Assembly: GCF_041734735.1 (NCBI RefSeq)
Contig: NC_134878.1
Location: forward strand, 51,384,881-51,448,880
Direction: 5' to 3'
DNA length: 64,000 nt
From: Babylonia areolata
Taxonomy: Eukaryota; Mollusca; Gastropoda; Neogastropoda; Buccinidae
Below the pieces are notes generated by a model that saw only the letters and a list, made by a program, of their open reading frames with translations, was not told where the DNA came from and ran no database searches. A program made the position numbers and the translations under genes. Of the stretch, positions 24,300-34,900 are shown piece by piece (positions within the stretch are counted from its first letter, which is position 1; each line of letters starts with the position of its first letter).

Positions 24300-24880
24300 A
24301 TTCAAGAAGATTTAGATCGTCTGCAAGAGTGGTCAAACAAATGGCTATTGAGATTCCATCCAGGAAAATGCAGCGTATTAAAGCTTGGAAGGAAGGGGTC
24401 AGAAGCAACACACTACTTCTTGGGAAACGAGTCAGACAGGATACAGATCAAGCAAAGTGACGCTGACGGGAGAGAGACCTAGGAGTTATCTTTGATTCAA
24501 CTCGGCTGGCATTCAGGGAACAGGTAGCCCAGTCCACAGCGAAGGCAAAATAGTAGGATAGTTGGTGTGATTTGAAGATCGGTTTGACCACCTCAATGAG
24601 AAAATATTTGTCCACTGAGCTGTACAAGAGTTTAGTGCGCCCATTACTTGAATATGCCGGCGGGGGCACTGTGTGTGGCAGCCTATGCATAAGTCATTAT
24701 GCAGTGGCATTGAGGATGTTCAGCGCAGAGCAACAAAACTGCTATCACGCCTGAAAGACAAACCGTATCAGGAGAGACTATGTGAACTAAAATTACCATG
24801 CTTGAAACCGCACAGGAGGCTCCGTGGAGACATCAGTTATTGACGGAGGTATACAACTGAATACTTGCATGGGGTTTACC
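24300..24880 (+). mobile_element. LINE E fragment (reverse-transcriptase C-terminus) carrying 4-bp insertions
   Basis: Broken frames read DLDRLQEWSNKWLLRFHPGK, then DLGVIFDST, KSLVRPLLEYA, GIEDVQRRATKLLSRLKDKP and RRLRGD. These are the standard order for a CR1/jockey-like RT C-terminus. Several of the interruptions are extra CTGA or TCAG tetramers: at 24615-24618, removing it gives VQLYKS; at 24857-24860, removing it gives VYKYLHG; at 24833-24836, TCAG. Each fits the reading frame better when removed. Confidence 0.75.
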
Positions 24881-24924
24881 GTCTAATAGTCAACTGAGTC
24901 AAGTCAAGTGTATTTCTAAATCAC

Positions 24925-25370
24925 GGGTCCCGGCAGCAGATCTGGTGTAGCGAAAATGCCGGATAAGCCGTCCGTACTTTGACGCCTCCACAACTGAAAT
25001 CAGAAACCTCGCTTACGTGTGCGTGTACTAATGTCACGTAGTAATAAGCCACTGAGTATGGACTGAGACTGACTATAATTCAAGCACTTAACATCAGGGA
25101 AGCAAGTTTGGTTATTTCACTAGGTGGATATTATCATTTTTTTCCGAAAGTATGTTTTATTCGTCAGTCACGTCAACTGAACACTAGTTCAGTTCGCATA
25201 CTTTTGACTTCTCAGTTTAGTTTGTTGTCTGCAATGCAGGCATGACTCGATGTATACACTTGCAGACGAGCACGGGCCTAACTTGATCATTTTCCATGAT
25301 AGGGGTGTTTGGTTCTCCTCGGAAGCTATTTCGTTCAAATCTTTCTTTTCGGAAAAAAAAAGAAGTTTGA
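24925..25370 (+). repeat. Unnamed repeat R, copy 1
   Basis: About 445 bp diverged match to 28478-28830: a GGTGTAGCG start, TTTGACGCCTCC, GAAGCAAG-like middle, GAGCACGGGCC and CATGATAGGGGTGTTT near the end. Relative to copy 2 it carries extra CTGA at 25052, 25063 and 25069 and TCAG at 25212. Confidence 0.7.
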
Positions 25371-25508
25371 TTTGTGCATACTGACTTTTCATGCAGCATC
25401 ACTGACGGACGCGTGGGCTCTCAATGACCAGCGCGTTTGATTTTTGCATTAGGCCGAATCTGCTCCTCCACTTTATTTATCTATTCAATTATCATATGCT
25501 TTTATAAG

Positions 25509-28461
25509 TAGCAATTGACCTTGAAGATGCCTACAATAAAGTCCAGTTTGCGCACCTCATGGAGCTGCTACTAAGGTATGGAGTAAGTTTGACACTGACA
25601 AGATGGATAGCAGCAGCGCTTCAGGAAAGAACCGTCGTCCTATGCCTCGGAGATTGGATGTCTGCACCTTCTAAACTATCCATGGGACTGCCACAAGGGT
25701 CTCTGCTCTCTCCTGTCCTGTACAATGTCTACACGAACGGCCTTGCAGACTTAAACAACAATAGAATTGCTCGGGTGCTTACCCTTGCGGATGATGGCCT
25801 GGTCTTCAAAACTTCGAAAAATGCTCAGGAAAGAACTAAAGCCGTTCAGAAACAACTAAACAATATTGCTCAATGGTGCAAAGACACAGGATCTTCCATC
25901 AATCCAGCGAAAGCCCAAACGTTGCTGTGCACCCTCAACAACAAAACCGCGAGCAAATCACCACCTTCTGTGTCATTCGATGGGATTCAAATTGAGAAAA
26001 CTGAATGCCTATGCTACCTAGGAATACACTTCGACAGGATGCTGACCTTCAGAAAACATACGGAAAATACTGTTCTCAAATGCAAAAAGGGCCTTTCAGT
26101 CTTAAAAGCAATGGCAACCAAAGGAATTGAACAACGCCACCTCTTCCTGCTATACCAATCACCCGTCCTCAGTGTGATCGACTACGGACTTGGGCTAACA
26201 ACACCGTCTCAAAGCAACCTCCTAAAATTAGAAAGAGTCCAAAATGAAGCTATGAGGCTGATCCTTGGAACAACAAAAGACACGCCCACAGAAACCATGC
26301 GATACCTGCTTGACCTTCCTTCAGTGCAGGCCAGAAACAAGTTAGAACAGGTCAAGACCTACTTCAAAGCATTAGAAAACCCTCAAAACCCACTGCATGA
26401 CGCAGTCAAAGAACCAAAAGGCAGCCGTCTAGGACGAGGAAGATCATGGATGGGGCAAGCAGAAGACACAATCCAGCTAGTATGCCGACTACAAGACCTG
26501 AAAGAAACAAAAGAATGGGAGAAAAACCCCGAAAACCTCAACCATCTATTCAACACAGTCATTTCACCCACTCTAGGAAGACATTGTCGGGAATGGCCAG
26601 AGGGCAAAACTGATGCGGAAGTGAAGCTACTTATAGAAGAAAACAGTAAAGAAGAGGACATCATCATATACACAGATGGCTCAGTCACCAAAGACCAGTC
26701 TGGTTGGGGATTCACTGCGAAACAAAATGGAAAAACAATTTGGGAAGAGAATGCTGCCTACAAAGTCACAACCTCCAGCCTAACGATGGAAGTTGAAGCT
26801 GTGACACATGCCCTCCAGTGGCTATCGTCCATCCATACGCCCGGAAACCAACATGCCATGATTCTAACCGACTCAATGAACCTCATACAGAAAACTGAAA
26901 ACGGAATGGGAAGCCCAGAGTGGCATAAAGCAATGCGCAACTTTCAGATTAAAAAACTCACATGGTCATACTGCCCGGGACATGCAGGTGTTAAGGGAAA
27001 TGAGCGAGCTGACAGACTTGCTGGTAACGCAACACCAATGAGCGGCCTACATCTAGGAAAATCGGAAATCCTCAGAAAAGTCAAAGAATACCAAAAAGAA
27101 CAGGTACAAGGCCATCACACCATCGATCGCCTCAAAGAAATAGAAGCAGAGAGAGGGAGCGGCCGCAAGTCTAACATGAAAGGTAGAGCACGATGCTTTG
27201 CAAATCAAACAAATATCGGCATCATTTCCAAACCATTGCGCAAATTTCTTCAAAACGGAACAGAGTCTCTGTGGGCCTTTCCAAATACAATAGACAGCAA
27301 CACACTAGACGCCACGTTCTTGGCATCAGAGATCTTTTCCCATCCCTCTTGCGGCCAGTCAGTGGCAGCCTCTGTGCGTGTGTGTATGTGTGTGTATGTG
27401 TGGGTCTGTGCTTTTGAGTGCGTTTGTGAATGCGCGAGAGTGAAAGTGTACACAAGTGTCAGGAGAGATATGTGTACGTGTGTGTGTGTGTGTGTGTGTG
27501 TGAGGGGAGGTGGGAGTGCAGGGGGAGGTGGGGTAGAGAATGAGGTATGTGAGTGTATGCATGCCTACACTGTGGGAGCAACAGGATATTGGAACGTATA
27601 CATATATATATATATATATATATATCTTTGTATGTACGTGTGTGGGGTTGGGGGTGGGAGATATGGGCGTATGTGTGTGTGCTTGTACAAGTAAGTGTTC
27701 ATCTCTGTGAGTGTGTGTTTGTGTGTGTGTGTGTGCTGTGGAAGCTGCGATACGTAGACTAGAAATGAGTGTGTGGAGGAGGGGGTAGAGGAGGTGCAAG
27801 GTAATGTGTGTGTGTTGGAGCTCATGTACGTTTATATGTATTTGACTGTGCTTTCATATGTGCTTGTACAAGTAACTGAGTGTTCATCTCTGTGACTGAG
27901 TGTGTGTTTGTGTGTGTGTGCGTGTGTGTGTGTGCCGTGGAAGCCGCGATACGTAGACTAGAAATGAGTGTGTGGAGGAGGGGGGTAGAGGAGGTGCAAG
28001 GTAATGTGTGTGTGTGTGTGTGTTGGAGCTCATGTACGTTTATATGTATTTGACTGTGCTTTCATATCTGTGAAACTGCATGTTTGGTGCATTTCTGTTA
28101 TGCATGTGTGGGTGTATGTGTGAATGTGTGTCTTCATGTTTTACATTTATCCGCTTATTTATCACCATTGTTGTCTTATTTATTTATTTATTTATGTTTT
28201 ATTATTATCATTTTATTAGTATTACTAATATTATTACTACTACCTTTTTCTATATTATAATTATTATTTATTTATTTATGCAAGCTTATCTATTATTTAT
28301 TCCCCAGTTTTTTTTGTTTGTTTTTTGTTTTTGTTTTTCTCAAGGCCTGACTAAGCGCGTTGGGTTACGCTGCTGGTCAGGCATCTGCTTGGCAGATGTG
28401 GTGTAGCGTATATGGTTTTGTCCGAACGCAGTGACGCCTCCTTGAGCTACTGATACTGATA
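25509..28461 (+). mobile_element. RNase H-encoding LINE (I-clade-like), 5'-truncated, with TSD
   Basis: The long open frame (from about 25511 past 27350) starts inside RT motif A (IDLEDAYNKVQFAHL). It continues with GLPQGSLLSPVLYNVYTNGL and LTLADDGLVF (catalytic DD present, usual Y/F before ADD replaced by L), then an RNase H domain: IYTDGSV, TMEVEAVTHALQWL, ILTDSMN, PGHAGVKGNERADRLAG. RNase H of this kind marks the I group of LINEs (I, Nimb, ingi and relatives). The 3' UTR is GT-rich with a tandem duplication (27681-28070). Its last 125 bases match the tail of the local tRNA-SINEs. CTTTTATAA at 25499-25507 and 28462-28470 is the target-site duplication, which fixes both ends. No frameshift is seen in the retained coding part. 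Endonuclease and ORF1 are absent. Confidence 0.85.
27681..28070. repeat. Tandem duplication in the LINE 3' UTR
   Basis: Two near-identical units of about 180-210 bp (27681-27861 and 27862-28070), each from GCTTGTACAAGTA through ACGTAGACTAGAAATGAG to GACTGTGCTTTCATAT. Apart from GT-repeat length and a few substitutions, the second unit differs by two 4-bp CTGA insertions (27876-27879, 27895-27898). Confidence 0.85.
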
Positions 28462-28477
28462 CTTTTATAAAGCTGAT

Positions 28478-28830
28478 AATATTATGGTGTAGCGAATACA
28501 TGGATAAGTCCACACGCTTTGACGCCTCCCCAAAACCGAAACTTCGCTTACATGTGCATATGCCAGTGTAATAATGATTATGGATATTGACAATGATTTA
28601 AGCGCCTACCATTAGGAAAGCAAGTTCATTTCACAGGGTGCATCTTATTATCATTGCTAAAGTAACTCTTTTACATTCATACACTTTTTACTTCCTTGGT
28701 TTGTTGCCTTTGAATGCATGTGTTTTCTTGCAGATGAGTACGGGCCAAACCATTTTCCATGATAGGGGTGTTTTATGCTCCTCGGAAGGTAGTTCGTTCA
28801 AGTCTTTCTATTCGTAAATATTCAAATCAT
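28478..28830 (+). repeat. Unnamed repeat R, copy 2
   Basis: Diverged match to 24925-25370, placed immediately after the 3' target-site duplication of the RNase H LINE and about 150 bp upstream of the TM9SF4 start exon. It shows the shorter state at the sites where copy 1 carries CTGA or TCAG. Confidence 0.7.
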
Positions 28831-28919
28831 TTAAGCATTGAAATCAAAATAATGTAAAACAATCAACTGCTGTTAGTAAATCTGTTTACATGCCAAAAAT
28901 TATAATGCATTTATTTCTG

Positions 28920-28973
28920 TTTTCTCCTCGGAGTAGAGGGCGTGACGTCAATTTCGTCCACGTTTTTGACAAC
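28920..28973 (+). promoter_or_regulatory. Probable TM9SF4 promoter / 5' UTR with a CRE site
   Basis: A short GC-richer island just before ATGGCGGCCAAG, with a perfect cAMP-response-element palindrome TGACGTCA at 28943-28950. No TATA box is obvious, as for housekeeping genes. The transcription start is not known from the sequence. Confidence 0.5.
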
Positions 28974-28985
28974 ATGGCGGCCAAG
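28974..28985 (+). other. TM9SF4: Proposed first coding exon of TM9SF4
   Basis: ATGGCGGCCAAG followed by GTAGTT, just after a CRE-bearing island. It is phase 0, so it joins directly to the acceptor TTTTACAG at 44749-44756 to give MAAKMFVVVGL. The 15.8-kb intron is plausible because it is expanded by a DIRS element and an RTE LINE. No other + strand gene between 29 and 44 kb competes for it. Confidence 0.65.
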
Positions 28986-31900
28986 GTAGTTACTGATCTA
29001 TAGTATTGGTAGCAACAGAGAACTAGTTTTCCGTATAAACGGTTGTCTGTGCGATAGGAACTAGCGTTTTAATTGTGTAAATGATAAGTATCTGTCTGAC
29101 TGTAAACGAAGTCTGTCTTTTGATAACGTGATGGTAACTCAGTGTTCCGGAAAGCTTTTGTCTTGGGGCAAGATTTGCTTCACGGTTATTAACGGCTTAT
29201 CGAAGCTTGATGCTTGACTGTGAAATGTAAAAATCAACCGATGATGGGTTTTGTTGTTGTTGTTTTTTATTTTTAAAAAAACATTTGATTATTATTCTTT
29301 GCCCTTTATATTCAAATTATAATAATCGCTGGCGTTTCGAACAACTCTTTTGGTTACGTTTGCTGAGTGGCCAGGGTTTATGCCGATTATAAACAATATC
29401 AACTCATTATTAAGTGCATTTAAGTGCAGTATAAACATGGCATGGGTATGGAGACAAACAGAGTTCACAGTGAGCTGATTACTCAGATTGCTAGCACCCC
29501 TACCATACATGTATAATGACTTGTACGACGTTTGAAGCCCACATCCAAGGGGCCTGTTCATGTATCTCTCTCTCTCTCTCTCTCACACACACACTCACTC
29601 ACTCACTCACTCACACATACACATAGCAGCATGCATGGCAGGCCTATGGAGCTAAGCAAAAATAAAAAGTGTCAGTCTGCCTGTCTTGACATTCAATTTT
29701 TTAATATAATTGGTACGTTTATATGACATTGCTAGAAATGCCACACCAGGTCAGCATGAACTCAAAGATTAGACTTATGAACCCGTCCATGCTATTGTCA
29801 TTAGGCTATTATCTTTTAAAATGATAAGCTGTTGAGAAGAATCATAGCCTGTGCCCTAAAATAATTTTCATATCCACGATTCCATGGAATGAAAAGTAAC
29901 TGAATTGAATTATTTTTATCCATTTTTATGCAGATGGTAGAGCTATGTATGTTTTGTAATTATTTAAGCATATATGGGATTTTTACTTTTGGGAAGTTAC
30001 AAATGCACCCAGTACTCATTCCACAATTCCTTATATTCTTTTTGAAAATAAGGATAAATGATAACAAAAGAACTGTATTGGTTAATCTGTTCAGTGCCAG
30101 TGAATTTTTTATTTTAGAAAGCTCTGCATTTGCCAGGGTGTTTTAAGGTATCAGGGGTACTTGAAAAAAAAAATCTAGTTTAAAAACACTTTAGGATATA
30201 CAGAAAGAAACTTAGAAAGTCAACATTTTTTTTAAGGAAAATTGATATAGATTCTGAATCTGGGCTTTTCCTCCCAGTCATTTTGATTGGTGAAACAATT
30301 CAGGAATTTCAAAGTGAATATGAACTTAACAGAATGGCATTAAAAAAAGAAAGCAGAATACAGTGGGAAATAGCATTTATATTTTTTATTTTTTATTTTA
30401 TTTTATCACAACAGATTTCTCTGTGTGAAATTCGGGCTGCTCTCCCCAGGGAGTGCGCGTCACTACACTACAGTGCCACCCATTTTTTTGTATTTTTTCC
30501 TGCGTGCAGTTTTATTTGTTTTCCCTATTGAAGTGGATTTTTCTACAAAATTTTGCCAGGGACAACTCTTTTGTTGCTGTGGGTTCTTTTACGTGCGCTA
30601 AGTGCATGCTGCACACAGGACCTCGGTTTATCGTCTCATCTGAATGACTAGCGGCCAGACCACCACTCAAGGTCTAGTGGAGGGGAAGAAAATATTAGCA
30701 GCTGAGCTGTGATTCGAACCAGCGTGTTCAGATTCTCTCGCTTCCTAGGCGGATGCGTTAACTCAGGCCATCCACTCCATTGTCAAATTATACCGTAGAA
30801 GAAGAAAAGATGCATTACAAGTTTATGGTAACAATCACAACTCTCATAGAAATGAAAGTGAATAACTGTCCCAACAATGACAAACCTGGATTTATTCAAG
30901 ATAAAATGTCATTTATCTTCGTTACATGTAAGAGTCTCTCCCCTTCTGAAGAGGACACTCTTTGATGATGCTCCCCCTCCTGGTTGATTTGAGGTGATAA
31001 AAATATCTACTGTGCATCTGGTTTGCCTTATGTCAATTGATCAGTTACAAAAAACATGAAAAAATAAAACAGATGATTCCCATCCATTGTCAACACTGGA
31101 TTTAATGAAATCATGGATTATTCTTTTTTATTGGCTGTTGTCCTATTCCACCACTCCTCCCTCTCTCCTGCCCCTCTTCTCACACAGCGCAATTACACTG
31201 CGTCCTCATTGTTAGTCATTGTCACCTGCTTAAATTTGATGTCTGGCTGGATATACAGACTGAACAAAGTGTTAAAAATTGCTTTTGGTGTCATATACTG
31301 TACCATGTCAAACTGATGAAAACTAGGCCTATGGTTTGCTCTGTTTGGCCAAATTTCGCGCGGCTAACAGTGAAAAGACGCCCCTCTTAGTCTGGCCCGC
31401 TCTTAGCCAATCAAACGCCTCTAACAGCTATAAGCGCTGAATCATTCCTTTGGCCAAGGCTCTCCACGCCATCTTGTCAGGTTTTCGCTCTGTCTCGTCT
31501 AACGCTTTTTTTGGCTATTAAGCGTTTTCATTTGGCCTTATTTTGTTGTATGCGGCTTGCATGTGTATTGTGCTTACATTCTGTGTACTCGTTTCGACTC
31601 GGCCCCCTCGATTTCTTCGTATTTTTCTACCTCTGAGTCGATCCTGTCTTTCCTTTCTCTGTTGGGGATCGTATTGTTCGCTGGGTGCTTACGCGCGGTA
31701 CCATGCCTCGTTTGCCATCCTACGAAGGCAGGGATCATGATGCTGGCAGAGATACTCGCCAAGAGACTCTCCCAGGCCCGGAGCTCATGATTTCTCCCGA
31801 TAGGGACCGCGGCGATGCGTCTGCAGACGCTGATCGCGGAGGGGACGCTCGTCCCGATAAAACGGTCATGAAGGGGACCGGGGGGAAAGGGATTCGAGCG

Positions 31901-34900
31901 TCACCTCCCGAAGTGTCCCAGCGCGAGGCGGGTGGAAGGGGGAGTAGCACGTCCTCTCTTGGTGGTGGGAACTCGCGGCTGGGTGCGGACTCCCAAGGGG
32001 AGGCCGCCCCCCGCCGTTACCCGGGTCCCCACACGGAGACGGTCCTCAGGGGCCCCAGTGCTGTTTCCCCTCCTCCCTTCTCGGTCGACCCCCCTCCCCC
32101 ACCTCCTCCTGGGGGAGAAAAACAGTTGGTTCCGGGGGGGGACCTCCACTTAGCCCACCCCGGGCCAAGCCACCCCAGTCTCCCCACGGGAGGGGATTCT
32201 GGGCGCGTGGCAACCTGCTCTGCAGGTCTCCCCGCTATCCGGCCGGTCTCCCCTGCTGGGGGAGTCCCGCGCGTGTCAGGCGGTTCCGGGCAGTCAGACC
32301 GCCGGCCTTTCGGCCTGTCTGACACCCAAGTCGGACCTGACCTCCCTCCGACTTGGCCAGGTTTTTCCCTTCAACGAGGTCAAGGCACCAGTGACCCTTG
32401 GGGCTGGGGTCACGGGATGGCTGGTGCCCACGGGTGGTATCCCCCATTCTACCCGTACTGGGGTGCACCTATGGTGCATGCTGGGTTCCCGGGAGGACCA
32501 GGGACTAACCCCTGGTCCGCTCCCCACCGGACCCAACCCAGCACAGACCACAGAGTGACACACACAGCCCCGACAAGAGGGATTGACTCTTCGTTGGGCA
32601 GGTCGAGCTCCTCGACCAGTGTTAACACTACAGCCTCGAATCGGTCCTCTGTCAGCACGCAGGTGACCGCCACGGTCACTACGGCTTCCTTTTCAGGACC
32701 GACGGCAGCTGAGGGACCCCGCTCAGCCCGTGGGAGCCTGCTGGTCCCACCTACCCAGCCCTCGGTCCTAAAAGGAGATGAGTGGGTGTTCGTCCCCTCA
32801 CAGCACTCGTGGGTCCCTCTGGCGTCCAGGGACGCTCTCTCTGAGAAGGTGTGGCACCCACCATCCCAAGCTTGGTTGGACCTACGGTCCACACACTCCC
32901 CACCCTCTTCAGGTGTCAAGGACATAACAGAGGAGACCAGGGTCCCTGCTCGGGATCGCCCCAGCTCATCCCGCTGGGCTGACCACAGCCCACAGGACGC
33001 CCCCGTGGGTACATCCACTTGGGATGGCACCCAGCAGGGGATGGACTGTGAACAAGAAGGACAGCCCCTGTCGTCGGATGAGGACGAACAAGCAGATGAG
33101 CACTCTTCGCCCCCATCCCAGTGCGACAGATGGAGCCCACGCCTCCCTAGGGACCAGCCTGAACCAAACTCGGACTTTGCCGAGCTCGAACTGACCCTCC
33201 CCAATAGGGTCACACATGCTGAATCAGTCCCTCAGGCAACTTTGTCACCCTTAACCCTCCTACGGTCAGGCGACTCTAACTCCAGAACCACAATGCGACT
33301 CAGAGTGCCAGAAATGGCTCAGGAGTGGCTTAATAAGCCAGCCCGCACCGTCAGGGGTGCTGCTTCCATCCCTCCTCCAGGCAAGGAGTCACTCTCTGCC
33401 CCGGGCGCTTTTGCCCCAGGCAAGTTCCTTAAAGATCCCTCCAAGGGAGGAGTGTGGTCCTGGTACACACAGGACCACCCTGCCTACAGGGAAGCAGAGC
33501 CCTCCGCGCAGGACAGGATGTTGGTCTCACAGCGCACCACCTTCCCCACCTCAGCTACTCTTCCCTTTAAGACATTTGCAGAGTGGGACAAACTGGCCCG
33601 CCGCTGCCTCCTCGAGGTGTCCACGGCTTATACCTTCTTTGACGCGTTCCTCCACAGAGCCAATGAGCTGTGGGAACGACGTCCAGTTCAGCAGGACACG
33701 GAGTCTCCTTCCTCTGGCCTGCCTGGCCTCTTCTCAGACCCGAGGTTAAACACTTTTGGCAATCGAGTAGCGTCTGGTCTCACGGCAGCTGCAGACGCAG
33801 CTACCAGCCTTCACTTCAATACGGTGCTAGCGCGGCGGGATGCTGTTCTCCGCCTCTCTAACATTCCAGTAGAGGAGAGGGCTGCTCTGCGGTCCATCCC
33901 AGCACAGCAGCACTCCCTCTTCGGCCAGTATGCGCCGCATTTTGTCAGCCACAGGGCAGAGACAAACCGGGAGGTGGCCTCATATTTAGCCCAATCCTCC
34001 CAGGGGCGCCAGGGTTCTATGCCTTTGAAGAGACCCGCCACCAGGGCTCCTCCATATACCTCGCCTCCTAAGCCAAAGCGGCGTGCTCAGAATCAGCGGC
34101 AGAGGAACAAACCACCTCATGGCCGTCCAAGCCGTCCGGCCATGCCCAAGGCCAGAAGGCAGCACCCCCAATGACTGGGCCCCGATTCAGCACCGCCAGT
34201 CGTTCAGCCCCTCCAAGTAGGAAACTTGTCCCGGCACGCGCATCAGTGGCGTGCTCTGGGACTCAACGACTGGATTGTGTCGGTGCTAGAGTCGGGGTAC
34301 ATGCTCCCTTGGGTGGGGGACCGCCCCCCTCTAAGATCCACTCCTCCTCCTTATGTGCCCAGCTCGATGGAGCAGGAGAGCGTCTTAGAGAAAGAGATAT
34401 CGCACCTACTCCTCATAGGGGCGATATCTCAACTCTCGGACCCGGGCCCCGGTTTTTACGGCCGGTTGTTCGTGATTCCAAAAGTCTCCGGAGGGTGGAG
34501 ACCAGTCCTGGACTTGTCCCCCCTCAACAGATTCCTCCCCAAGATGAAATTCAAGATGGACACACAGGCACAGATTCGGGAGACCATGCAACGGGGAGAT
34601 TGGGCGACGTCCATCGATCTGAAAGATGCTTATTTCCATATCCTCATCCACCCGGCATCCCGCCGGTACCTGAGGTTCGTGTGGAGGGACAGAGTGTTCC
34701 AGTTCTCTGCCCTCCCATTTGGTCTGTCCCTTGCCCCTTTCCTGTTTACCAAGGTGGTGCGGGAATTGGTGTCAATCGTCCGGTCGGAGTCCATTCGGCT
34801 CTGTGTGTACCTGGACGACTGGCTTATTCTGGCCCAGTCACAGGCTCTGTGCCAGAGTCATACAGCCAGACTTCTAGACCTGTGCTCCCAACTGGGCTTC

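Noticed and set aside
25559-27694. 711-codon frame as a single host protein
   Set aside because: It is the RT-RNase H part of a LINE; the last 110 or so codons run into GT and TA microsatellites of the 3' UTR and are not coding.
27359-27825. Several His/Thr-rich minus-strand frames
   Set aside because: They are translations of GT/TA microsatellites.
31685-34174. Long 829-codon frame as a host gene
   Set aside because: It lies inside the inverted repeats of the DIRS-like element, immediately before its RT and recombinase frames, and matches the position and composition of an ORF1.
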